Shown piece after piece: positions 44,810 to 52,504 of a DNA stretch of 64,000 nucleotides. The notes beneath the pieces were generated by a model, which saw only the letters and a program-made list of their open reading frames with translations, did no database searches and was not told the DNA's origin. The stretch covers positions 202,645 to 266,644 of the forward strand of contig NZ_JARXWB010000009.1 of assembly GCF_029892425.1 (NCBI RefSeq). Direction: 5' to 3'. A program made the position numbers and the translations under genes. The DNA comes from Bradyrhizobium sp. BR13661. GTDB taxonomy: Bacteria; Pseudomonadota; Alphaproteobacteria; Rhizobiales; Xanthobacteraceae. Each line of letters starts with the position of its first letter. The first letter of the stretch is position 1.

Positions 44810-46099
44810 TCAGACGGTCGATTGCGCGACCACGACCTTGCGCCAGGGCTTGAGCACCAAGAGCGCCAGCAGCGAGGCCAGGATGTTGGCACCGGCCGCC
44901 AGGATGAACACGTTGTCCCAATGGCCAGAGGTCTGCTGCACATAATTGGCCAGCGGAACAAGAAGCGCGGCGGTGCCCTTGGCAGTGTAGAGCAGGCCGG
45001 CATTGGTGGTCGCGAATTTCGCGCCGAACGTGTCGGTGCAGGTCGAGGGGAACAGCGAGTAGATCTCGCCCCAGGCGAAGAACACGAAGCCCGACAGGAT
45101 CACGAACCAGATCGGATCGTGGCCCCAGAGATAGAGCATCCAGATGCCGAAACCTTCCATGCCGAAGGCGATGAACATCGTGTTCTCGCGGCCGATCATG
45201 TCGGAGATCCAGCCGAAGAACGGACGCGTCAATCCGTTGAGCACGCGGTCGATGGTCGCGGCGAACGTCACCGCGGTCATGGTCATGCCAACAAGCGTCA
45301 CCGGCACCGCGTCGACCTTCCAGTCGACCGCGATCGGCTTGAGGTTCGCCGTCACCATCAAGCCGCCGGCGCCGACGATCACGAACATGAAGTACATCAA
45401 CCAGAAGATCGGCTGACGCAGAACTTCCGTCGGCTGGTAGTTGCGCCGCGTCTGCAGCAGCGCGGCATTGGCGACGATGTTCGGCACCTGGCCGGCCTTC
45501 GGCGCCAGCAGGAAGAAGGCGAGAACGCAGATGATGATGCCTTGCCCAAGGCCGAAATAGAGGAAGGTGGTCTGGAAGCCGCTGTCCTTGATCATCGCCT
45601 GGATCGGCGCGACGGTGAGTGCCGAGCCGGCGCCGAAGCCGGCCGCCGTGATGCCCGCGGCAAGGCCGCGCTTATCGGGAAACCATTTCAGCGCGTTGCC
45701 GACGCAGGTGCCGTAGACGCCGCCGGCGCCGATCCCCGCGACGATCATGCCGAGATAGTAGCCGTTGAGCGTGGTGGCCTGCGCGTTGATCGCCCAGCCG
45801 ATCGCGCAGAGCACGCCGCCGACCAGCACGACGAGGCGCGGGCCGTATTTGTCGACAAACCATCCTTCGACCGGCACCAGCCAGGTCTCGAACAAAACGA
45901 ACAGCGTAAAGGCCCACTGGATCGAGGCGCGATCCCAACCGAACGTCTTCTGGATGTCGGGGACGAAGAACGTCCAGCCATATTGGTAGTTGGCGATCAT
46001 CACCATCGCCGCCACGCCGATCGCCAATTGCGCCCAGCGAAACGTGTCGCTGACGCGCGCCGCAGTCGGGGCCGCTGTTGCCTGCACCATGTCCGTCAT
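44810..46099 (-). CDS. oxlT: MFS transporter, oxalate/formate antiporter (OxlT) family, copy 2
   Basis: A 429-residue 12-helix transporter, paralogue of copy 1, with the same words (ANYQYGWTFF, DKYGPRLVV, GTCVGNALKWFPDKRGLAAG). The two differ most in the central loop and C-terminal tail, so they may have different substrates or conditions. ATG 46099 has GGAGG six bases upstream. Its own dyad operator and terminator show that it is transcribed separately from copy 1. Confidence 0.86.
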   Translation of the reverse strand: MTDMVQATAAPTAARVSDTFRWAQLAIGVAAMVMIANYQYGWTFFVPDIQKTFGWDRASIQWAFTLFVLFETWLVPVEGWFVDKYGPRLVVLVGGVLCAIGWAINAQATTLNGYYLGMIVAGIGAGGVYGTCVGNALKWFPDKRGLAAGITAAGFGAGSALTVAPIQAMIKDSGFQTTFLYFGLGQGIIICVLAFFLLAPKAGQVPNIVANAALLQTRRNYQPTEVLRQPIFWLMYFMFVIVGAGGLMVTANLKPIAVDWKVDAVPVTLVGMTMTAVTFAATIDRVLNGLTRPFFGWISDMIGRENTMFIAFGMEGFGIWMLYLWGHDPIWFVILSGFVFFAWGEIYSLFPSTCTDTFGAKFATTNAGLLYTAKGTAALLVPLANYVQQTSGHWDNVFILAAGANILASLLALLVLKPWRKVVVAQSTV

Positions 46100-46148
46100 G
46101 AATCCTCCAATGAGCGCCCTGTTTTTCGAGCGAGCGTTGGCGGCATTT

Positions 46149-46165
46149 TTGTATTCATTATGCCA
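46149..46165 (-). promoter_or_regulatory. Shared dyad operator, second oxlT copy
   Basis: On the minus strand TGGCAT-AATGA-ATACAA, preceded by CTTGAAGCT. It is the weakest of the four copies in its right half-site but keeps the left half and the spacing. It ends 49 bases before the ATG. Confidence 0.55.
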
Positions 46166-46243
46166 AGCTTCAAGCGTGCGCCGGCCCGTTGTGCGCTTAT
46201 GACGCAACCTGTTGATCTGGTCGCGTCAACGAGCCTGATCCCC

Positions 46244-46274
46244 AATAAAAATGGCCCCGCAGCGCGGAGCCATT
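46244..46274 (-). terminator. Intrinsic terminator after the 45-residue gene
   Basis: AATGGCCCCGC (46250-46260) pairs with GCGGAGCCATT (46264-46274) around a 3-base loop, with one mismatch. On the minus strand it is followed by TTTATTGGGG. It lies 71 bases after the small gene and before the second oxlT operator. Confidence 0.82.
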
Positions 46275-46345
46275 CTTCGAAAGTAGGAGTTCGCTGCTTT
46301 TACAACCGGCGCGACAATTCGACGCGCGGCGACCTCAAACGCTGC

Positions 46346-46483
46346 TTACAGGCCGAAGCGGGGGAGATCGCCGTTCTTGTTGGCGACCTCGGCGCTCGCC
46401 ATCAGGAAGCGGTCGATGGCAGCCATGAGGCGGGCGAACAGCGAGGCGGTCGGCGCGAGCGCGACGGAAGCGGTCTTGGACAT
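46346..46483 (-). CDS. 45-residue protein in the oxlT regulon
   Basis: A 45-residue frame from ATG 46483 to TAA 46346, with AGGAAAGGG upstream. The N-terminal part is Ser/Ala-rich, the middle (SLFARLMAAIDRFLMASAEV) looks like an amphipathic helix, and the end is basic-polar (NKNGDLPRFGL). It has a full transcription unit: dyad operator 57 bases upstream and an intrinsic terminator downstream. I know of similar short proteins near oxlT genes in bradyrhizobia but no function. It could bind the membrane or a transporter. Confidence 0.7.
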   Translation of the reverse strand: MSKTASVALAPTASLFARLMAAIDRFLMASAEVANKNGDLPRFGL

Positions 46484-46539
46484 CGGATTTCCCTTTCCTG
46501 GGACAGTCAGCATTGCTGTCTCATTTCGAAAGTTGTTTT

Positions 46540-46556
46540 ATGTATACCAGATGCCA
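46540..46556 (-). promoter_or_regulatory. Shared dyad operator, 45-residue gene copy
   Basis: On the minus strand TGGCAT-CTGGT-ATACAT, preceded by GGACAT. Same half-sites and spacing as the other three copies. The remainder of the gap up to 46763, shared with the divergent Hsp70-like gene, shows nothing else clear. Confidence 0.62.
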
Positions 46557-46763
46557 ATGTCCATGCATGCCATTGCATGGCAGCATGCAGCTCTTCGCAT
46601 TGCAGCATAATGATGCGTTAAGGGGCCCGATCTGGGCATAACGCGTCCAGATGCTGCCAAATCCGGGCTGTCTGCCTGACGCGGTGCACAATCAAAGGTC
46701 TTGGCAGCGGCGCGCGGAGCCGTTAGTGGTCTGCCCCCTTCCACCCAACCGTCAGAGTGGTTC

Positions 46764-48089
46764 ATGTCGAGCGCCTCGCCCGCCGTCTCGATCGGCATCG
46801 ATTTTGGCACCAGCAACACCGTCGTCGCGCTCGCGGCGGACGGTCGCCGCGTCGAGGCCATCCGCTTCGAGCACGGCGGACAACGCCACAGCACCTACGT
46901 TTCGGCGCTGTGCTTCTGGGAGGACCGGCCGGGCGCCGGCGCCCAGGCTGAAGGTGGCCCGTGGGCGATCGAGCAGTTTCTCGAGGGACGCCACGTCTAC
47001 CGCTTCCTCCAGTCGTTCAAGACCTTCGCGGCGAGCTCGAGCTTCAACACCACGCAGGTGTTCCGGCAGCGCTTCAAGTTCGAGGACATTCTGGCAGCAT
47101 TTCTGCGCACGCTGGCGCGCCATGGCGGCGACAGATTCGGCTTCGAGGCCGCCAACATCACGGTCGGTCGTCCCGTGCGCTTTGCCGGCGGCAATCCCGA
47201 CGACGATCTGGCCATGCAGCGCTATCGCGCCGCGTTCGAACGCCTCGGCGCGGGTCACGCGCGCTATGTCTACGAGCCCGTGGGTGCGGCGTTCTCCTTT
47301 GCCCGAAGGCTCGAGCGCGATGCCACCGTGCTGGTGGCCGATTTCGGCGGCGGCACCAGCGACTTCTCGGTGATGCGCTTCTCGCGCGCCGGCGGCCATT
47401 TGCGCGCCGAGCCGCTTGGACATGCCGGCATCGGCATTGCGGGCGACACGTTCGATTATCGCATCGTCGATCACGTCGTCTCGCCGCGCCTCGGCAAAGG
47501 CTCGAGCTTCCGCTCGTTCGACAAGGTGCTGCCGATCCCGAATGCCCACTACACCAACCTCGCGCGCTGGCATCAGCTGGCACTGATGAAGAGCAATGGC
47601 GATCTGCGCGAGTTGCGTGAGCTCGCGCGCACCGCGCTGAAGCCCGATCAGCTCGAGGATTTCATCACCATCGTCGATCTCGATCTCGGCTTCTCGCTGT
47701 ATCGCGCCGTGTCGGACGCCAAGATTGCGCTGTCGGCGAAAGACGAGGTGGATTTCCGTTTCAAGGCTGGCGGCGTCGAGATCGGCTCGACCATCACGCG
47801 CAAGAAGTTCGATTCCTGGATCGCCGACGACATCGCGCGCCTCGGTGCCACCGTCGACAAGGTGCTGGGCGAAGCGCGCATCACCGCGCGCGAGGTGGAG
47901 AAGGTGTTTTTGACCGGCGGCACCTCGTTCGTGCCGGCCGTGCGGAAACTCTTCGCCGACCGTTTCGGCAACGAGCGGCTGATGTCCGGCGACCAGTTCG
48001 AGTCCATCGCCTACGGCCTCGCGCTGATCGGGCACAGTCCCGAGCCGGATCGCTGGACTGCGGACGGCGGGTTGAAGGCGGGGGTGTAG
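46764..48089 (+). CDS. Hsp70-like ATPase (YegD type)
   Basis: A 441-residue protein holding an Hsp70/actin-fold ATPase domain but little substrate-binding domain, as in YegD. Phosphate-1 (IGIDFGTSNTVVAL), phosphate-2 (VADFGGGTSDFSVM) and the adenosine motif (VFLTGGTSFVPAVR) are intact. ATG 46764 begins just before the ATPase fold. It probably acts as a specialised chaperone; no DnaJ or GrpE is adjacent. Divergent from the 45-residue gene. Confidence 0.88.
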   Translation: MSSASPAVSIGIDFGTSNTVVALAADGRRVEAIRFEHGGQRHSTYVSALCFWEDRPGAGAQAEGGPWAIEQFLEGRHVYRFLQSFKTFAASSSFNTTQVFRQRFKFEDILAAFLRTLARHGGDRFGFEAANITVGRPVRFAGGNPDDDLAMQRYRAAFERLGAGHARYVYEPVGAAFSFARRLERDATVLVADFGGGTSDFSVMRFSRAGGHLRAEPLGHAGIGIAGDTFDYRIVDHVVSPRLGKGSSFRSFDKVLPIPNAHYTNLARWHQLALMKSNGDLRELRELARTALKPDQLEDFITIVDLDLGFSLYRAVSDAKIALSAKDEVDFRFKAGGVEIGSTITRKKFDSWIADDIARLGATVDKVLGEARITAREVEKVFLTGGTSFVPAVRKLFADRFGNERLMSGDQFESIAYGLALIGHSPEPDRWTADGGLKAGV

Positions 48090-48106
48090 AAGGCCGTTGC
48101 TGCGGC

Positions 48107-48149
48107 CATCCTTCGAGACGCCCGCCTTTGGCGGGCCCTCAGGATGAGG
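48107..48149. repeat. Short palindromic intergenic repeat
   Basis: CATCCT...AGGATG flank a hairpin CCCGCC-TTT-GGCGGG (48121-48135). It is the short form of a repeat common in Bradyrhizobium (CCTTCGAGACG...CTCAGGATGAGG). It lies between two convergent genes and can end both. Confidence 0.7.
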
Positions 48150-48172
48150 CGCGCGCGCCCCGCTTTGGCGCG

Positions 48173-48616
48173 CTACTGCCTGATCTCCGGCTCCACCAGC
48201 CGCGCCAGATTCCGCAGCGATTCCTGCCAGCCGAGATAGCAGGCCTCCGGCGGGATCGCGTCGGGAATCCCGGACTGCGTGATCTCCACCTCGGTGCCGA
48301 CAAGGACCTTCTTCAGCACCACGGTCACTTCGATCAGGCCCGGCAGGTTCGGATCGTCGAACTTGTCGGTGTAGCGAAGGCGTTGGCCCGGGACGAGCTC
48401 GAGATATTCGCCGCCGAACGAATGTCCGTTGCCCGTCGTGAAATTCCGGAACGACATCTTGAACGTGCCGCCGACCTTGGCCTCCAGATGGTGCACGGTG
48501 CAGGTGAAACCGTTGGGCGGAAGCCATTTCGCCAGCGCATCGGCCTCGACGAAGGCGCGATAGACTTTCTCCGGGCTGGTGGCGAGAACGCGGTGCAAGC
48601 GGACAGTGCCGGGCAT
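48173..48616 (-). CDS. SRPBCC/AHSA1-like protein
   Basis: A 147-residue protein of the Bet v1-like SRPBCC fold (activator of Hsp90 ATPase homologue 1-like). Typical words are SPEKVYRAFVEADALAKWL near the start, GGEYLELVPGQRLRYT in the middle and GWQESLRNLARLVE at the end. Members bind lipids or hydrophobic molecules. ATG 48616 is chosen because GAGG lies nine bases upstream. It faces the Hsp70-like gene; a functional link is possible but unsupported. Confidence 0.85.
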   Translation of the reverse strand: MPGTVRLHRVLATSPEKVYRAFVEADALAKWLPPNGFTCTVHHLEAKVGGTFKMSFRNFTTGNGHSFGGEYLELVPGQRLRYTDKFDDPNLPGLIEVTVVLKKVLVGTEVEITQSGIPDAIPPEACYLGWQESLRNLARLVEPEIRQ

Positions 48617-48767
48617 GGTTGTTATCCTCATATACTGACGGGCCGAACGTTAGCGTCTGTTGCCCACTCATGCACCGAGGACGAGGGCGGGGCTGCCGAT
48701 CCGACAATGCAGCGAAGATTTTTGAGCCGCCGGAACCGACGGCTCGTGCTGAGCGACGATCTGCCGC

Positions 48768-49205
48768 TCATCGCGTCCAGTCTTCACCCGCGCACAAGGT
48801 TCCCATGCAGCCCTGGACATTGAGATGGCCCGACGGCAGCAAGGTCACCGTGCTCGCATAGGTCTTGCCGTCGTCGGCATTGTAGATCTTGCCCGACCAT
48901 TTGTTGCTGGCGGCGGCCTGCATGTCGATGAACAGGGAGATGCCGATGATCTTGCGGCTGCGCAGCGCTGGATTGGAATTATGGTCGTCGAGCTGCGGCT
49001 TCCCCGTCTTCTTATCAAGCGGCTCCTTCAGCCAGACGACCCGGCCGCACAGCGCACTGCCGCAACGGCTCACCTTGATCTTCGCATCGCCCGACTGGGT
49101 CAGCCAGACGCCGGCGGGATCGCTGACTGTGGCGGCTTTGGCATCTCCAAGCGGCGAGATGGACAACATGGCTGCGAGCACGTGCCGGACGAGGGTGGAA
49201 CGCAT
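48768..49205 (-). CDS. DUF2147 exported protein
   Basis: A 145-residue exported protein of the DUF2147 family: signal peptide at residues 1-24 (...DAKA), then the family block (DPAGVWLTQSG, KIKVSRCGSALCGRVVWL, GKIYNADDGKTY, LNVQGCMGTLCAGEDWTR). The cysteines probably form disulfides. Periplasmic lipocalin-like fold; function unknown. It diverges from the DUF2975/XRE pair across an AT-rich gap with a perfect palindrome. Confidence 0.88.
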   Translation of the reverse strand: MRSTLVRHVLAAMLSISPLGDAKAATVSDPAGVWLTQSGDAKIKVSRCGSALCGRVVWLKEPLDKKTGKPQLDDHNSNPALRSRKIIGISLFIDMQAAASNKWSGKIYNADDGKTYASTVTLLPSGHLNVQGCMGTLCAGEDWTR

Positions 49206-49226
49206 GGGAGCTCCAGATGTAATTAA

Positions 49227-49250
49227 TTATCATGAATTATTTCATGATAA
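49227..49250. promoter_or_regulatory. Perfect 24-bp palindromic operator
   Basis: TTATCATGAA (49227-49236), loop TTAT, TTCATGATAA (49241-49250). It lies in a short AT-rich gap between DUF2147 (22 bases from its ATG) and DUF2975 (24 bases from its start), so a protein bound there would cover both promoters. The XRE regulator encoded two genes to the right is the obvious candidate. Confidence 0.65.
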
Positions 49251-49274
49251 ACAATCAATATATCGCGCTTAAGG

Positions 49275-49910
49275 TTGAGTCAAGCCGAGGGAACAGGCAT
49301 ACTGGCCGGCGGAGATGACCCTGGCATTGCGGAGTGGTTGGAGATGGTTGCGGTGGGGACGTCGGTCCGCGAGGCCCGGCAGCGCTGGTTTCGGCGTCTT
49401 GATCTTGCATTCTGGGCGATCTGGGCGGCGCTGCCGATCGTGATATGGCTCGCCTATCGGGCCAACACGACGGCCTCGGCCGCGATCGCGGCGAGCCTCG
49501 GCCCCGAGCAGGCGACATGCGCCGGCATCGTCACCAACCCGCTCAACATGTCGCGACTGGGCCAGTTGTTGTTCTGGACGTTGTTTGCGCTTCAGCTCTC
49601 GTTCTTCGCGGTGTTGATCGGCATCCTTCACGTCATGGTGCATCGATTCGCACGCGGCCGGATCTTCGTGTCCGAGACGCTTCAGGGCGTGTGGTGGATG
49701 GGGATCATTCTGGTGATCTGGCCGTTCATTGATCTGATCACCAGCAATGCGGTGGCTTATGCCTTGCATGAGATCGGCGACATCAAGTTCTTCCTGCCGT
49801 CCTACAACGTCGATATCGGAACCATCGCAGGCGGGGTGTTCCTGATGGCGCTGAAATTCGTCATTGAGCACGCCATCCTGCTGCAGTCCGAGAACGAATT
49901 GACGATCTGA
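49275..49910 (+). CDS. DUF2975-type membrane protein
   Basis: A 211-residue inner-membrane protein with four helices (about residues 42-60, 98-120, 137-155, 177-196), as in the DUF2975 family, which typically sits next to a small YozG-type XRE regulator, as here. The TTG at 49275 follows AAGG; an ATG at 49344 is a less likely start. Function unknown; the DUF2975/XRE pairing suggests that the membrane protein modulates the regulator. Confidence 0.75.
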   Translation: MSQAEGTGILAGGDDPGIAEWLEMVAVGTSVREARQRWFRRLDLAFWAIWAALPIVIWLAYRANTTASAAIAASLGPEQATCAGIVTNPLNMSRLGQLLFWTLFALQLSFFAVLIGILHVMVHRFARGRIFVSETLQGVWWMGIILVIWPFIDLITSNAVAYALHEIGDIKFFLPSYNVDIGTIAGGVFLMALKFVIEHAILLQSENELTI

Positions 49911-49915
49911 GGTGA

Positions 49916-50161
49916 ATGCTGGTGCCGATCGTCGTGAACCTCGATGTCATGCTTGCGAAGCGGAAGCGCCGCCTCGGTGACCTCGCTGACGCCATCGGCA
50001 TTTCGATCCAGAACCTGTCGATCCTGAAGACGGGCAAGGCGAGGGCGATGCGCTTTTCGACCCTCGCTGCGATCTGCCGCGAGCTCGATTGCCAGCCCGC
50101 AGACATCCTCGAATATGTCGCCGGCGAAGACAGCGAGGGCGATGCGGGCGAGGGGAGCTGA
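49916..50161 (+). CDS. XRE/YozG-type helix-turn-helix regulator
   Basis: An 81-residue one-domain DNA-binding protein. The five-helix Cro/CI fold is clear: VMLAKRKRRLGDLADAIGI, then the recognition helix region SIQNLSILKTGKA, then FSTLAAICRELDCQPADILEY. The acidic tail (EDSEGDAGEGS) is short. It follows DUF2975 after 5 bases and probably binds the palindrome at 49227. Confidence 0.9.
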   Translation: MLVPIVVNLDVMLAKRKRRLGDLADAIGISIQNLSILKTGKARAMRFSTLAAICRELDCQPADILEYVAGEDSEGDAGEGS

Positions 50162-50285
50162 GCTCGCGCCTCGTGGAGGCTCGTCCGCTTGATTTGGACG
50201 CGGACGCCGACGATCGATCCGTCTGAAGCCACAATTCCGCTACCGTCGTCCGTTCAACTCCCGCGCGAAATCGGGGGGACTTGCT

Positions 50286-51260
50286 TTGCGCAGCACGCTT
50301 TGGGCTTTCGCCACCGCACTCTGTTGCCTTGGCTCACCCGCCAGCGCCGCAGGCATTCAGCTTCTCGACGCCGATCCGGCGCTGTCGGGTGCGATCTGGT
50401 ATCCGTGCGCGGCGGAGCCGACGCATGTCGAGCTTGGCCGTCTTTCGGTTGGCGCCGATTTCGACCTGAAGGGCGCGAAGGATTGCCCTGTCACCGGTGC
50501 AAAGCTCCCGCTCGTCATCTTCTCGCATGGAAGGGGCGGGTGGTTCGGTGCCAACCATGACACTGAGGAGGCGCTGGCCGATGCGGGCTTCGTCGTCGCC
50601 GCCATCAATCACCCCGGCGACACCACCAACGACTCCTCGCGGCGCGATACGCTGTCGGTGTGGGGATCGCGTCCGGCGGACGCGGTGCGTCTGCTCGACT
50701 TCATGCTGCAGGACTGGAAGGACAGGGCGGTGATCGATCCGGCCCGGGTCGGCTTCTTCGGTTTCTCGCTTGGTGGCGCGACCGGCTTCGTGCTGATGGG
50801 GACCAGGCCGGATTTCGCCAGGGTCGCCAGCTTCTGCAAGGAGACATCAGGAGCGTGCGCGGAGCTTCATAACGGTGCGACGCCGCCCGAGCCGATCCAG
50901 GATGCGCGGATCCGCGCGGCCGTGATCGTCGATCCTGCGCCGGGCACCCTGACGCGGGAGAACCTCGCCGCGGTCAAGGTGCCGTTCCAGTTCTGGCGCT
51001 CGCAACTGGGCGGCCCCGGCGTCGGCGACGGCTCAGGCACGGCGCGCGTTGCGGATGGCCTGCCGGGTAACCCGGAGATTCATGTCGTTCTGGCCGGTCA
51101 TTTCTCCTTCCTCGCGCCGTGCACGCCGGAGCAGGCCGCGGCCGTGCCGCGCATCTGCACCGACACGCCGGCGGGGTTCGATCGGGTTGACTTTCACCGC
51201 GAGTTCAACGCGGCAGTGGTGAAGTTCTTTCATCAGCAGCTTGCTGGCGGAGATCAGTGA
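50286..51260 (+). CDS. Exported alpha/beta hydrolase (dienelactone hydrolase-like)
   Basis: A 324-residue exported hydrolase starting at TTG with GGGGG upstream. Signal peptide at residues 1-21 (...SPASA). The nucleophile Ser is in GFSLGG, an oxyanion-type HG pair in FSHGRGG, and the His late in the chain in AGHFSF. The fold is of the platelet-activating-factor acetylhydrolase/dienelactone hydrolase type. Substrate unknown. The next hydrolase gene starts 22 bases downstream. Confidence 0.8.
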   Translation: MRSTLWAFATALCCLGSPASAAGIQLLDADPALSGAIWYPCAAEPTHVELGRLSVGADFDLKGAKDCPVTGAKLPLVIFSHGRGGWFGANHDTEEALADAGFVVAAINHPGDTTNDSSRRDTLSVWGSRPADAVRLLDFMLQDWKDRAVIDPARVGFFGFSLGGATGFVLMGTRPDFARVASFCKETSGACAELHNGATPPEPIQDARIRAAVIVDPAPGTLTRENLAAVKVPFQFWRSQLGGPGVGDGSGTARVADGLPGNPEIHVVLAGHFSFLAPCTPEQAAAVPRICTDTPAGFDRVDFHREFNAAVVKFFHQQLAGGDQ

Positions 51261-51282
51261 GCAGCAAAACCGGGAGGCGAGG

Positions 51283-52413
51283 ATGAGGCGAGTTGGCTGG
51301 GCCATCAGCCTGCTTGTGCTTCTGCTATCTCCAGCCGCGGCCGATCCCGCGCTGCCGGGCCTTGTTCGGCAAGATCTGATGCTACCGATCACGCTTGCCG
51401 ATGGCAGTCAGGTCAGGCTCGAGACCATGATCCTCCGCCCGGATCGACCCGGGCGGTTTCCGCTGGTGCTGCTGGTCCACGGCACAATTCCCGGGACTGG
51501 GGATGCCCTTCGCGCCGCGCTGGCGCGGGAGACGCCGGCCAGCCTGCTCAATCCGGCTGTCGCGTTCGCTCAACGTGGGTATGCCGTCGCATCGATCATG
51601 CGCCGGGGCTTTGGTCGTTCGGACGGACCATTTGCGGAGACGCTGTCCGGACCTTGCGACGACCGCGACTATCTCGCCGTTGCGCGGATCGCGGCCGAAG
51701 ACGTGACGGGCGCGCTTGCCGCGCTTCGCGAGGAACCATGGGGCGAGCCCGACCGGGTGTTGCTGATGGGGCATTCGACCGGTGGCTTTGCCGTGACGGC
51801 TGCGGCGGCGGACAATCCTGCCGGCGTTGTCGGCATTCTCAACTTCGAAGCGGCTCACGGATCAGTCCCGGGGCGCACCTGCAGCCCGGATCATCTCGTG
51901 GCGGACGCCGGTATCTTTGGCCGCACGGCGCGGATTCCGGCGCTGTGGATTTATGCGGACAACGATCGCAGCGCGCCGCCTGCGTTGGGTCGTCGCATGT
52001 TCGATGCCTATGTCGCCGCCGGCGCGCCGGCCCGGTTTCAGGTCATGCCTCCCTTCGGTGTCGACGGGCACGCCATGGTGCCGATGGGACCCGCGGACAT
52101 CTGGTGGCCGGCGGTGGAGAGTTTCCTGAATCAACTGCACTTGCCGACGTCAGTGCTGGTCGAACTGCCGTCGCCCGCAGCCATTCCGCCGCCGACGCCG
52201 CTCAACGCGGCGTGCGCCGGCTATTTCGATGCGTATGTGAAGGCGTGGACCGACGCCAAGGCCTATGCCTGGAATCGTGAAGGGCATTGCACCTCCGTCA
52301 CCGCGGCTCAGCGAACGGCCGACGATGCGAAGAGCGAAGCGATGCGGCAATGCGTGGCCGCGTGGAAGGAATGCTCGCTCTATGCGGTGGGGCAGGCGTT
52401 GGCGCCGGGGTAG
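51283..52413 (+). CDS. Exported alpha/beta hydrolase
   Basis: A 376-residue exported hydrolase. Signal peptide at residues 1-21 (...SPAAA), oxyanion HG in VHGTIPG, nucleophile Ser in GHSTGG, and a late His in DGHAMV. A C-terminal segment of about 80 residues with three Cys follows the hydrolase fold and is not part of the common domain. ATG 51283 is preceded by GGAGG. It is probably co-transcribed with the hydrolase before it; both may act on the same type of ester. Confidence 0.8.
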   Translation: MRRVGWAISLLVLLLSPAAADPALPGLVRQDLMLPITLADGSQVRLETMILRPDRPGRFPLVLLVHGTIPGTGDALRAALARETPASLLNPAVAFAQRGYAVASIMRRGFGRSDGPFAETLSGPCDDRDYLAVARIAAEDVTGALAALREEPWGEPDRVLLMGHSTGGFAVTAAAADNPAGVVGILNFEAAHGSVPGRTCSPDHLVADAGIFGRTARIPALWIYADNDRSAPPALGRRMFDAYVAAGAPARFQVMPPFGVDGHAMVPMGPADIWWPAVESFLNQLHLPTSVLVELPSPAAIPPPTPLNAACAGYFDAYVKAWTDAKAYAWNREGHCTSVTAAQRTADDAKSEAMRQCVAAWKECSLYAVGQALAPG

Positions 52414-52504
52414 ATCGGGCGTTGAGACCTGATATGAGACCTGCCAGCTTGGCATGTGCGCGCGGCCGTGGCATCTTGAGCCGAAGAGATGTGCGGGGGT
52501 TATC

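Noticed and set aside
46752..48707. A 651-codon minus-strand frame opposite the Hsp70-like gene.
   Set aside because: It runs through the SRPBCC gene region and the Hsp70 gene with antisense-type composition. The plus-strand Hsp70 motifs are decisive.
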